Assembly (NCBI RefSeq): GCF_009857475.1 | Contig: NZ_WWCJ01000019.1 | Coordinates: 33,936 to 97,935 of the forward strand | Source: Pseudoduganella guangdongensis | GTDB taxonomy: Bacteria > Pseudomonadota > Gammaproteobacteria > Burkholderiales > Burkholderiaceae_D | DNA: 64,000 nt | Reading direction: 5' to 3' | Shown: positions 9,089 through 17,707 of the stretch, piece after piece | How the letters are laid out: every line of letters begins with the position of its first letter | How positions within the stretch are numbered: the stretch's first letter is position 1 | The notes under the pieces: model-generated | Told to the model about the DNA's origin: nothing | The model's input: only the letters and a program-made list of their open reading frames with translations | Databases searched by the model: none | Translations under genes and position numbers: made by a program

Positions 9089-10158
9089 ACCCCGCACCGC
9101 ACGCCAGCAGCGCAGAATGCCGCACCGTCCTCGCCGATGGCCGCATCGCCACGCTCACCGCCACCCGCCGTCCGCGCGGCAACCGGGCCGAGGTCAAATG
9201 CGTGGCGCCCGGCTCCCCTGCGCTGGCCGCAGCGATGCAGGCTGCCGTGCGCTTGGCGCGCCTCACCGAATCCACCTTCGACAGCCGCGACCAGGTCGTG
9301 CTGGGCATCGACCTGGCCCCTGCAGCCGACGACCGCAACTGGGAGCTGGCCGCCGTCCTGGCCGACCGCATGGTGCGCGGCATATGGCGGCCCGCGCAGG
9401 GGGGCGCGATTGCCGCTGGGTGGTCCGACAACTGGCAGTACGGCGAAGTGTCGGGCGATGCGGCGCAGGCATGGCGCCTGCTCGGCGCGGCCACTGCGGC
9501 AGGCGAGACCTGGCTCGGCGCCGCCGGCGACAGCGCGCCGGGCGAGGCCTGGGCCGCGCACGCCATCCGTCACCTGGGCGAGTTGAGCGGCCATGCCCAT
9601 CCCCGCGCCGGCGTCTCCAGCGCGCGCGCCTGGTTCCCGCTGCACAGCGGCGGCATCAACGACGCGCTGGCCTGGGTCGAAGTCAGCATCCATCCGCTGC
9701 CGGCCGACGCCGCGCACCATGAAGAGTCCACCATCGCGATCCCCGTGCTTGACCTGGCGATGCAGCAATCGGTGCGCCAAACGCTATGCGGCGCGCGCCA
9801 CTTCGATGGTAAAGGCCAGGGCCGCTGGAAGAGCGCCGTGCGCTTCGGCCAGGGCCGCCTGCATGGCGAATCCTGGCAATTCGCCCTGGTCATGGCCGAC
9901 CGCCTGGCGCGGGGACGGGAATTCGTACCGCGCGGCCGCATCATCGCCACCGGCTGCTCCAACGCCTGGCACGCCGGCCGGGTCGAAGCGGTGGACGGCA
10001 TGCAGCCCAAGCTGGAGCTGATACTCAGCCAGGCGAACCCCGGCGACCGCATCCTGCTGCCGCACGCATGGCAGGCAGCGATCCCGCCCGGCTATCGCGC
10101 CGCCTTGCGCGGCAAAGGAGCATCGCTGGCCTGCGTGGACAAGCTGGGGTGGATATGA
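9085..10158 (+). CDS. Protein with two Lon-protease-like (S16) domains in tandem (putative)
   Basis: 357 aa. The C-terminal half reads like the proteolytic domain of Lon: GES263WQFA where Lon has GPSAGxA, then ATG (TGE in Lon), GRVEAVDGMQPK309LEL where Lon has GxxxPxGGxKEKxLAA, then PGDRILLP and IPPGYRAAL matching the Lon tail. S263 and K309 fall on the Lon catalytic Ser and Lys, 46 residues apart here against 43 in E. coli Lon (S679/K722). The N-terminal half repeats the pattern (N85-WELAAVLADRMVRG against S263-WQFALVMADRLARG, then AAGWSDNWQYGEV against ATGCSNAWHAGRV) but lacks the Ser. No ATPase domain is present. I infer an ancient duplication with one possibly active copy. It sits between two SPFH-like genes; SPFH proteins commonly work with membrane proteases. 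Confidence 0.66.
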   Translation: MNPAPHASSAECRTVLADGRIATLTATRRPRGNRAEVKCVAPGSPALAAAMQAAVRLARLTESTFDSRDQVVLGIDLAPAADDRNWELAAVLADRMVRGIWRPAQGGAIAAGWSDNWQYGEVSGDAAQAWRLLGAATAAGETWLGAAGDSAPGEAWAAHAIRHLGELSGHAHPRAGVSSARAWFPLHSGGINDALAWVEVSIHPLPADAAHHEESTIAIPVLDLAMQQSVRQTLCGARHFDGKGQGRWKSAVRFGQGRLHGESWQFALVMADRLARGREFVPRGRIIATGCSNAWHAGRVEAVDGMQPKLELILSQANPGDRILLPHAWQAAIPPGYRAALRGKGASLACVDKLGWI

Positions 10159-10188
10159 ATCGTGCGCAAAGCAGCAAGAGGTTGCCTT

Positions 10189-10197
10189 TGCTACAAT
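10189..10197 (+). promoter_or_regulatory. Extended -10 promoter ahead of the SPFH gene
   Basis: TGCTACAAT fits an extended -10 element (TGn then TACAAT). It lies in the only sizeable gap of the rightward set, 33 bases before the ATG at 10230, with AAGGAGTAGGAA as ribosome site. No good -35 is seen at 16-18 bases. Confidence 0.4.
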
Positions 10198-10229
10198 CAG
10201 TTAGCGCTGGGACAAACAAGGAGTAGGAA

Positions 10230-12428
10230 ATGTTCAAGATGTTTGGTTTGGGCGGCGTCAAGTGCCCGCGCTGCGAGCACCGCAACGGCGACGCATCGGG
10301 CTACTGCAACCAGTGCGGCCTGACGCTGGGCGCCCCGCGCAGCGAACCGGTGCTGCGCGATAACCGCTGGATTCCGGCCAGCGACGAGCTGGCGGTGTAC
10401 TTCGGCGTGCGCCAGCTGTCCGGCATTTTTACCAAGACGCTGCGCGTGCCCGCCACCACCCGCGCCTATATCCTGCAAGGCGGGCAAGCCACCGAAGTGC
10501 CGCAGGGCGAGTACGAACTGGAAGGCTTCTTTACGCGCCTGAACAACCTGCTGCGCGACCAGCACGGCGAAATCCTGATCACGCGCACCACGCCGCTGCC
10601 GGTGGAATTCAGCTTTTCCGACCTGCATACCGCCGAGTTCCTGAAGCTGGCCGCCCGTTTTACCGTCGGGCTGCAGGTGGAGAGCGTGCCGGCCTTCGCC
10701 CAGCATTTCATGACCGTGCCGGGCACCGTCAGCACACTGCAGCTGCACGAGCTGCTGGCGCCCTCGGTGCGCCAGGTGGCGGCCGAGTTCCTGGGCGGCC
10801 GCGCCATGCGCGACATGGCCCACACCTCGGCCTTGCGCGAGCAGCTCAACGAACGCCTGCACAGCGCCTTGCGCCAGCGCCTGGCCGAATTCGGCCTGGC
10901 CGCCGTGCAGGTCGAAACGCTGGCCCTGCGCCACGATAAATACGACGACAACCGCGAGCGCGTCGGCAGCCTGTTCCTGGTGGCCGATGAACGGCAGCTC
11001 CAGCTGGAACACGTCAAGCAGCTCGACCAGCTGTATGACGAGGAGGAATGGCAGGCCATCTGGCGCCAGGAGCAGAAGATGCGCAGCGACTACCGTCGCG
11101 CCGAATTGAAGCAGGAGGCCGAAGAGCAGATGCTGGCCATCCGCGCCCGCGAAATCGATTTGTACGGCCGGATCCTGGAAGCCAAAACCCGCAAGCAGGC
11201 CTTCGAGCGCGGTGCCGGCGCGGCCCTGGCGGACCTGGAGCACGAGCTGGCGCGCCGCAAGTCGCTGCAGGTGGGCGAGGCCGCCGAATGGGACCAGGTG
11301 CGCCGTCTGGCCCAGATCAAGATGCGCACCGAAATGGAGCTGGCGCAGCAAGCGGGCCTGGAAGAGAAGGCGCTGGCCCGCCAGCGTTTCTCGCACCTGC
11401 TGTACCAGCAACAGCTGCAGCACCGCATCCAGTCCGCGCTCACGATCGAGGATGAGGAATACCGCCGCAAGCAGCTGCAGATGCTGCGCCAGGCCGAAAC
11501 AGCCGCCAAACAGCGCGAGCAGGAGATCGAAGCCGAACACCATCGCGCCCGTTTCCAGGGCATTGCCCTGGCCAACGCCGCCCGCCACCGCGAGGCCGAG
11601 CGTATCCAGGAATGGGAAGAGCAGGAACACCTGGCGCGCAAGCGCGAAATGGCGCGCGGGGAGGAAGCCAAAGACGCCGGCGCCGGCGTGCATGTCGCCG
11701 AGATCAACGCCCGCCTGGAAGAATTGAAGCGCAGCGGCGCGGCGGCCGACGCCATCGCCCAGCACGAGAAGCTGCTGCGCACGGTGGAGGCGGACAACCT
11801 GCACCAGCGCGCGGCCCAAGCCCTGGCGCACCAGGCCATGCAGGACCAGCTGGCGGTGGAAGAACAGCGCCTGCAGCTGAAATTGCGCGACCAGGAGGCG
11901 CAATGGCAGCAATCCCTCAAGAAGCTGGAGCTGGAACGCGACGAGCGTTTCAACCGCTGGAAGATCGAGTACGAGGGCATGGTCTCCCAGCAGGAACATG
12001 CCGCCACCATGGCGCGCATCGACATCGAACGGCAGGAATCCATCGGCCGCATGAGCGACACCGCCAAGATCGCGCTGGCCGCCACGCCGAACGCCGAGGC
12101 CTTGTCGCGCCTGATGCGCCAGCAAACCCAGGCCGGCATGTCGCCCGAGCAGCTGCAGGCGCTGGCGGGCGTGGTCGCGGCGGAAAACAGCATCACCGCA
12201 ACGGAAGCGATGCGCCTGGCGCGCGGCGAGGTACAGGAGGAACGGGCATACCGCGACAGCAGCGGCGACAAGGAACGCCAGCACCAGCTGGATTTGCTGC
12301 GCGCGCAATCGGCGCAGGCATCGGTGGCGGCGCCGGCCGCGGCAGCAGCGCGCCGCTGCCCGAACGGCCACAGCGTGCCGCCCGATGCCAGGTTCTGCCC
12401 CGAATGCGGCACCCAGATAGCGAGGTAA
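10230..12428 (+). CDS. SPFH domain protein with zinc ribbons at both ends and a long coiled coil
   Basis: 732 aa. An N-terminal zinc ribbon (C12, C15, C26, C29) is followed by an SPFH/band-7 domain at about 40-250, then ~420 residues of charged Gln/Glu/Arg-rich coiled coil, and a second zinc ribbon at the C-terminus (CPNGH...CPECG). Proteins of this kind are often named virion core protein-like after a poxvirus entry; the name has no functional content. SPFH proteins oligomerise into rings or membrane-associated scaffolds. No transmembrane segment is visible, so membrane contact would be peripheral. It lies 12 bases before the kinase/SUMF1 gene and may scaffold it; that is inference. Confidence 0.85.
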   Translation: MFKMFGLGGVKCPRCEHRNGDASGYCNQCGLTLGAPRSEPVLRDNRWIPASDELAVYFGVRQLSGIFTKTLRVPATTRAYILQGGQATEVPQGEYELEGFFTRLNNLLRDQHGEILITRTTPLPVEFSFSDLHTAEFLKLAARFTVGLQVESVPAFAQHFMTVPGTVSTLQLHELLAPSVRQVAAEFLGGRAMRDMAHTSALREQLNERLHSALRQRLAEFGLAAVQVETLALRHDKYDDNRERVGSLFLVADERQLQLEHVKQLDQLYDEEEWQAIWRQEQKMRSDYRRAELKQEAEEQMLAIRAREIDLYGRILEAKTRKQAFERGAGAALADLEHELARRKSLQVGEAAEWDQVRRLAQIKMRTEMELAQQAGLEEKALARQRFSHLLYQQQLQHRIQSALTIEDEEYRRKQLQMLRQAETAAKQREQEIEAEHHRARFQGIALANAARHREAERIQEWEEQEHLARKREMARGEEAKDAGAGVHVAEINARLEELKRSGAAADAIAQHEKLLRTVEADNLHQRAAQALAHQAMQDQLAVEEQRLQLKLRDQEAQWQQSLKKLELERDERFNRWKIEYEGMVSQQEHAATMARIDIERQESIGRMSDTAKIALAATPNAEALSRLMRQQTQAGMSPEQLQALAGVVAAENSITATEAMRLARGEVQEERAYRDSSGDKERQHQLDLLRAQSAQASVAAPAAAAARRCPNGHSVPPDARFCPECGTQIAR

Positions 12429-12440
12429 AGCAAGGCAACG

Positions 12441-14759
12441 ATGCAGACAGCAAGAGACAAGATTCGCGAACTGCGTGCACTGCACGACGACGGCCTGTTA
12501 AGCCTTCAAGAGTTCGACCGCCGCAAGAACGCTATCCTGGACGCCGAATACGCGCCCCCGGGAGGCAGCGCGCCGCCCATGGCCGGCAGCGCGCGCCAGG
12601 GCACCGAGCTTGGCCTGATGGGCGGGCAGGAAATCGGCCCGCACAACCGCCGCTACCGGCTGGAGCGCCTGATCGGCATGGGCGGCATGGGCCAGGTGTG
12701 GCAGGCGACCGACCTTGCCACGCATGCGGAGCTGGGGCACAGCGCCGTGGTGGCGCTCAAGATCCTGCCGCCGCAGCTGACGCAAAGCCCGGCCCACGCC
12801 AAGCTGCTGATTGAGGAGGCGACCCAGGCGCGCCGCCTGGCGCATGACAATATCGTGCGCGTGTATGAATGGGCGCAGGACCCCGCCACCTCGAGCTATT
12901 TCATCATCATGGAATGCCTGGAAGGGCAGGACCTGGACGCCTGGCTGGGCGAACAGGGCAAAGCGACGCCAACCCAGGTGGAGCGCATGTTGCGGCCGGT
13001 GGCCGACGCGCTGCAGTACGCCTGGGACAAACACCGCCTGGTGCACCGCGACCTCAAGCCCGGCAATGTGTTCCTGACCAAAGCCGGTGAAATCAAGCTG
13101 CTGGACTTCGGCATCGCCTCGCGCGCGCGCAGCACCGGCACCGACCTGGGCATGGCCGTTCCCAATGCGGGCACGGCGGGCTACCGCGCGCCGGAGTCCG
13201 GCACCAGCCAGGGCATGCCGCGCCCCCAGTTGGACGTGTACGCCGTGGCCGTGATGGTCTACCAGCTGCTGGAAGGCCGCCTGCCATTCGACGGGCCGCC
13301 GACGGCGCTGCTGGAGCCGGCGCCGCCCGCCGCGCTCACCGCGCAGCAATGGCAGGCGCTGAAACGGGGTTTCGCCCTGCGTGCCGACGAACGCCCCGCA
13401 TCGGTCGCCGCCTTGCTCGACGCATTGCGCGATGCCGGCGAACCAAGCGCCGAGGAAGCCGCCGCGCGCGAAGCGGCCCGCCAGGCGGAACGATCGGCCA
13501 CTGAACAGCGCGAGAACGAAGCGCGCGCTGCACGCGAGGCCCAATCGCGCGCCGATGCCCAGGCGCGCGCCGAGGATGCGGAGCGCCGCCGCCAGCAGGA
13601 AGCGGACCTGGCGGCGCGGCGCAAAGCCGACGCCCTGGCCGCCGCGCAAGAGAAGGCGCGCCAGGAGCAGCTGCGGCGCGAGCAGGAAAAACAGCGGAAA
13701 ATCCTGGCCGAGCAGGAGGCCACGGAGCGCAAGGAGCGCCTGCGCCAGCAGCTCATCGCCCGGCGCGACGCCGACGCGCTGAAAGCGCGCCAGGCCGAGG
13801 AAGATCGCCTGCGCAAGGCGGCCCAGCTCAAAGCCGAAGCGGCCTACCGGGCGGAGCAGGAGCGTCACCGCAAGGAGCAGGCCGCGCGCAAGGCGGCGGA
13901 ACTGGCGGCGCTGCTGCCGTCCGCCAGCAGCCCGGTGGCCGATGCCGAGGGCGTGCTGCGCGACCGCTTCCTGGATGGCAGCGGTGTCGGCCCGGACCTG
14001 GTGCTGATCCCGACCGGGCGCTTCCAGATGGGCTCCACCGACTTCGAGCACACGATCGCCGTCAAGGCCGGCGCGCAGAAGGCCTGGCTGGACCGGGAAC
14101 TGCCGGCGCACTGGGTCGGCATCGAGCATTCCTTCGCGTTGGGCCGCTACCCGGTGACGGTGGGCGAATGGCGCCAGTTCGCGCAAGCGACCGGTTGGGA
14201 GTCCAAGCTTGACGTGGACTGGAACGCGCCCGGCTTCAAACAGGACGAGCGCCACCCGGTGGTGTGCGTGACCTGGCACGACGCCCAGCTCTACCTGCAG
14301 TGGCTGGGCGAGAAGACCGGCCAGCATTACCGCCTGCCGAGCGAAGCGGAATGGGAGTACGCCTGCCGCGCCGGCACCCACAGCGCCTTCAGTTTTGGCG
14401 ACGACATCACGCCCGAACATGCCAACTACGACGGCCACTTTACCTACAACAACGGCCCGAAAGGCAGCAGCCAGGGCGGCACCTCGCGTGTCGGCAGCTA
14501 CCAGCCCAACCCCTGGGGCCTGTTCGACATGCACGGCAATGTATGGGAATGGACGCAGGATACCATGCACGAAAACTACCTCGGCGCCCCCAATGACGGC
14601 AGCGCCTGGGAGCAGGGCGGCGACCAGGCGCGCCGCATCCTGCGCGGCGGCGCATGGCTGTACCAGCCGCGCTACCTGCGCGCCGCGCTGCGCAACGGCT
14701 ACTCGGCGCTGCTGGCGAACGACGTGGTGGGCTTCCGCGTGGCGCGCAAACTGGTGTAA
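12441..14759 (+). CDS. SHOCT - Ser/Thr protein kinase - coiled coil - SUMF1 fusion
   Basis: 772 aa. Residues 1-36 match a SHOCT helix-turn (IRELRALHDDGLLSLQEFDRRK). A Hanks-type kinase domain at ~70-320 has the glycine loop G79-M-G-G-M-G84, K107, HRD at 202-204 with K206 and N209, and D222-F-G, so it should be active. Residues ~335-490 are an Ala/Glu/Arg coiled coil without a membrane span. Residues ~519-770 are a SUMF1/formylglycine-generating-enzyme-like domain (LIPTGRFQMGS to the GFRVAR end). The two catalytic cysteines of true FGE are replaced: RGGAWLYQPRYL has Tyr and Leu there, so a binding role is likelier. SHOCT often mediates oligomerisation. The gene follows the SPFH scaffold by 12 bases. 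Confidence 0.9.
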   Translation: MQTARDKIRELRALHDDGLLSLQEFDRRKNAILDAEYAPPGGSAPPMAGSARQGTELGLMGGQEIGPHNRRYRLERLIGMGGMGQVWQATDLATHAELGHSAVVALKILPPQLTQSPAHAKLLIEEATQARRLAHDNIVRVYEWAQDPATSSYFIIMECLEGQDLDAWLGEQGKATPTQVERMLRPVADALQYAWDKHRLVHRDLKPGNVFLTKAGEIKLLDFGIASRARSTGTDLGMAVPNAGTAGYRAPESGTSQGMPRPQLDVYAVAVMVYQLLEGRLPFDGPPTALLEPAPPAALTAQQWQALKRGFALRADERPASVAALLDALRDAGEPSAEEAAAREAARQAERSATEQRENEARAAREAQSRADAQARAEDAERRRQQEADLAARRKADALAAAQEKARQEQLRREQEKQRKILAEQEATERKERLRQQLIARRDADALKARQAEEDRLRKAAQLKAEAAYRAEQERHRKEQAARKAAELAALLPSASSPVADAEGVLRDRFLDGSGVGPDLVLIPTGRFQMGSTDFEHTIAVKAGAQKAWLDRELPAHWVGIEHSFALGRYPVTVGEWRQFAQATGWESKLDVDWNAPGFKQDERHPVVCVTWHDAQLYLQWLGEKTGQHYRLPSEAEWEYACRAGTHSAFSFGDDITPEHANYDGHFTYNNGPKGSSQGGTSRVGSYQPNPWGLFDMHGNVWEWTQDTMHENYLGAPNDGSAWEQGGDQARRILRGGAWLYQPRYLRAALRNGYSALLANDVVGFRVARKLV

Positions 14760-14791
14760 ATTGCGCTATGTCTTAACCATCAGGAATCATC

Positions 14792-15196
14792 ATGACCGTA
14801 AAAGTAGTCCGCGACCAGTCGCTTCCCATGCGCCACATCCTCCATGTGCGCGACCATATCGTTTCCGTTGATGGCACGATCGAAGAAGGCGGCAACGATG
14901 CCGGCCCATCGCCGCACGACCTGTACGACGCCGCCATCAGCGCCTGCAAGGCGCTGACCGTGGTCTGGTATGCGCGCCGTAAAGGCATTCCGGTGGAAGA
15001 TGTGCAAGTCACCACCGAGCGCGATGCCAGCGAGGAGCGCAAGGGCGTCTACCGCCTGGCCGCTACGCTGCACCTGACCGGCGCGCTGACCGACGAGCAG
15101 CGCGAAGAGCTGCTGGCCGTCTCGCAAAAATGCCCGGTGCACAAGCTGATGACCGCCGTGAGCACGGAAATCACCACCCAGCTGGGACAACCATGA
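14792..15196 (+). CDS. OsmC/Ohr family peroxiredoxin-like protein
   Basis: 134 aa, about the usual size of this family. It contains the two conserved cysteines: one in the central helix (ISACKALTVV) and one in the QKCPVHKLM motif, the arrangement of thiol-dependent OsmC/Ohr hydroperoxide reductases. It should act in the cytoplasm on organic or fatty-acid hydroperoxides. CAGGAATCATC precedes the ATG. It overlaps the pirin gene by ATGA and lies 32 bases after the kinase/SUMF1 gene, so it may be read with it or from its own promoter. Confidence 0.88.
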   Translation: MTVKVVRDQSLPMRHILHVRDHIVSVDGTIEEGGNDAGPSPHDLYDAAISACKALTVVWYARRKGIPVEDVQVTTERDASEERKGVYRLAATLHLTGALTDEQREELLAVSQKCPVHKLMTAVSTEITTQLGQP

Positions 15197-16071
15197 CCAT
15201 CGCGCACCTCCTGAAAGGCCACGAGAAGGACCTGGGCGGCGGCTTCATCGTGCGCCGCTACCTGCCGGCGGCGGTCAAGCAGGCCGTGGGCCCCTTCATC
15301 TTCTTTGACCATTTCGGCCCGGTCGAAGTGCCGGCCGACGCCGACCATGACGTGCGCCCGCACCCGCACATCGGCCTGTCCACCGTGACCTATTTGTTCG
15401 AAGGCGCGATGGAGCACCGCGACAGCCTGGGTACTTTGCAGCGCATCGAACCGGGCGCCATCAACCTGATGACGGCGGGGCGCGGCATCGTGCACTCGGA
15501 ACGCACGCCGAAGGAACTGGTCGGCGTGCCGCACCGCACCCACGGCCTGCAGCTGTGGTGCGCGCTACCCAAGGCGCATGAGGAAGACGAACCGTCCTTC
15601 CAGCACACCCCGGCCAGCGCCATTCCGGAGCTGGAAGTCGATGGCGCCAGGGTCCGGGTACTGATCGGCTCCGCCTTCGGCCACATGTCCCCGGTCCAAG
15701 CCTTCAGCCATACCTTGTACCTGGACGTAAGCCTGAAAGCGGGCCAGCAGCTGGCCCTGACCGGCCTGCCGCCGGAAGCAGCGCTGTATCCGGTCAGCGG
15801 CGCAGTGGAGATCGACGGCGCGGCGGTGCCGCAGCATATGATGGCTTTGCTGGATACCTCGGCTTCGCAACGCGTCACGGCGCAAACCGATGCCCAGTTC
15901 GTCATCATTGGCGGCGACGCGCTGGACGGGCATCGTTTCCTGTTCTGGAATTTTGTCTCGTCCAGCAAGGAACGCCTGCTGCAGGCGGCGGACGACTGGG
16001 AGGCGCAGCGCTTCCCCAAAGTGCCGGGCGAAACGGAGTTCATCCCCTTGCCCAAAAAACCGGCTGCTTAA
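15193..16071 (+). CDS. Pirin family protein
   Basis: 292 aa from the ATG at 15193 that overlaps the OsmC stop (ATGA). It has the bicupin signature of pirins: FFDHFGPVEV, the metal-binding RPHPHIGLSTVTYLFEG region with paired His, and GRGIVHSER with the fourth ligand. Bacterial pirins act as quercetinase-like dioxygenases or redox-sensitive binding proteins. Pairing with OsmC suggests an oxidative stress setting. Its stop overlaps the stop of the opposite-strand FHA gene by four bases (TTAA). Confidence 0.9.
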   Translation: MTIAHLLKGHEKDLGGGFIVRRYLPAAVKQAVGPFIFFDHFGPVEVPADADHDVRPHPHIGLSTVTYLFEGAMEHRDSLGTLQRIEPGAINLMTAGRGIVHSERTPKELVGVPHRTHGLQLWCALPKAHEEDEPSFQHTPASAIPELEVDGARVRVLIGSAFGHMSPVQAFSHTLYLDVSLKAGQQLALTGLPPEAALYPVSGAVEIDGAAVPQHMMALLDTSASQRVTAQTDAQFVIIGGDALDGHRFLFWNFVSSSKERLLQAADDWEAQRFPKVPGETEFIPLPKKPAA

Positions 16072-17558
16072 GCGGTGGCGTGGGCACCGACCGTGTTATG
16101 CACGGTCGCTCCGGTGCGCATGATCCAGTGTTCCGGATAAGCGTCGCTGGCAAAGCGCGTGTGGGCCGGGATGCGGCTCAACTTTTCCTGCTTCGGCGTC
16201 GGCGCCAGCGCGGTTTCCTTGCCGGTCAGCTGGTCGATGTGCCAGAAGCCGCCCTCATGGTGCATTAAAAGCGGCAGGGTGGCCGCCGCCGGCAGCGCCT
16301 GGTGGCGCGGCACCGGATAGCCCGGATGCGTGTCGCGCGCCAGCAGTACGAAGCACTCGGCGCGCGCACCCTGGTCAATGCGGTGCAGTACGACGCCGTG
16401 CGGCATGACCGCGCTGACCTCCAGCAGGGCGATGCCCTTGATGCTGGCGCTCATTTCAATCTTCATGCCGGCGCGCAGCGCGACCGGCTTGTTCTTGCCG
16501 GGCCACACGCCGTCCAGCAGCAGGCCGTAGCGCGACACGTCCTCGATCTCAAAGCCATGCTTGCCGTGCCGGATCACGGCATGGCGCCCGGACAGGCGGC
16601 GCGTCAGGCCTTGCGCATCCGGGCCTTCGGCGGAAAAGTGCTGCAGCAGGGCGTCCGCCTCCGGGTCGACCAGTTCGAACCGGCCGAAACACACCTCGTC
16701 CATCGCGAACAGGCGGATATGGCGGCAGGCGCCGCCTTCCGGCTCGGCATTGATGAAGCTCGCCGCCAGCGTGGGGTGCGGATGGGTGGGGCCGGTGCGC
16801 GCCTGCTCGATCTCGATCAGGTCCTCGTCCCAGGCGATGGTCGAGTAGCCGACATCCACCTTGCCCGGCGCCGCGCCCAGGTCGAGATGGGCGATGCCGG
16901 CGTTGCGCGCGGTGACGTCGATATCCATGGTATTGCCGCCCTGGCCGGACACGCGCGCGATCGACGCGTCGTCGGCCATCACGCGCACATTCTTGTGCGT
17001 GCTGAGGAAGGTACGATGGATTTCGTTCAGGCTGGCATCCACGCGCGGCACCAGGATGACAAAAGTGCATTCCCACTGGCGCTGCGCCTGGTCGCCTTTG
17101 GACACGATCTCAGCGTGGATCTGGTACTGGCCATGCTCCTTGCCGCGCGAGGAGAACTCCACGAAGACCGGGCGCCAGTCGCCGTGCACCGAGCGGATGA
17201 ACTGCTGCTGCAGCGCGCCATGCGGGATCAGTTCCGACCGCAGGCGCACGGACAGCTGCGGTGCGCAATCCTGCGGCATGCCGCGCAATTCCATTTTCAG
17301 CGACTGGCGGCCGCCCGCCGCGCGCGGGTCGAAGCCGCTGATGTGCAGTTGTGGATGGACGCGCGCCGGCGCCGTGTAGCCGTTGGCGGGGGCGGGCGCC
17401 TGCGGGCCGCTGCGCGCATGGCGCATGGCGCTGAGCACGGCGAAACTGCCGGCTTCCGCTTCCGGCACGGCTTGCGCGTGACCGCCCGAGCACGTGCTTT
17501 CCCCTGGCATGACCCAGTAGGTGCAATGCGGGTGGTCGGGATTACAGCACTTGTTCAT
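16068..17558 (-). CDS. Zinc-ribbon and FHA domain protein
   Basis: 496 aa from the ATG at 17558 (an upstream ATG at 17585 would add 9 residues; the ribosome site is weak for both). A Cys/His-rich start (NKCCNPDHPHCTYW...CSGGH) looks like a small zinc-binding element. The middle is beta-rich and unassigned. Residues ~290-370 form an FHA domain: GR at 292-293 and SGRH at 323-326 are present, while the usual Asn of the SxNG loop is Tyr (SRYGLLLDG). FHA domains bind phosphothreonine. It is the last gene of the leftward kinase/SEDS set, separated from the SH3 gene by 149 bases. Phosphopeptide binding is plausible but weakened by the Asn change. Confidence 0.78.
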   Translation of the reverse strand: MNKCCNPDHPHCTYWVMPGESTCSGGHAQAVPEAEAGSFAVLSAMRHARSGPQAPAPANGYTAPARVHPQLHISGFDPRAAGGRQSLKMELRGMPQDCAPQLSVRLRSELIPHGALQQQFIRSVHGDWRPVFVEFSSRGKEHGQYQIHAEIVSKGDQAQRQWECTFVILVPRVDASLNEIHRTFLSTHKNVRVMADDASIARVSGQGGNTMDIDVTARNAGIAHLDLGAAPGKVDVGYSTIAWDEDLIEIEQARTGPTHPHPTLAASFINAEPEGGACRHIRLFAMDEVCFGRFELVDPEADALLQHFSAEGPDAQGLTRRLSGRHAVIRHGKHGFEIEDVSRYGLLLDGVWPGKNKPVALRAGMKIEMSASIKGIALLEVSAVMPHGVVLHRIDQGARAECFVLLARDTHPGYPVPRHQALPAAATLPLLMHHEGGFWHIDQLTGKETALAPTPKQEKLSRIPAHTRFASDAYPEHWIMRTGATVHNTVGAHATA

Positions 17559-17707
17559 GGAATGGCGGTCGTAGGGATACCGCAACTTTACGCGGTTTCC
17601 CCTGTGCTTGGCAACCGGCCATTCCCCTGATAAGGGTGGTTTTTACCCCTGTGTTCAAGCTGCGCCCAAAGCGCAACGTTTTAATATCGGAATGACATGG
17701 TTTTTTC

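Noticed and set aside
10230..12428. Viral or prophage origin suggested by the name virion core protein-like
   Set aside because: The name is inherited from a database entry; the protein is SPFH plus zinc ribbons and no phage genes are nearby.
12441..14759. Sulfatase-activating formylglycine enzyme
   Set aside because: The SUMF1-like region lacks both catalytic cysteines and is fused to a kinase.
16302..17630. Plus-strand frame of 442 codons
   Set aside because: Antisense to the FHA gene; composition and lack of motifs mark it as a shadow.
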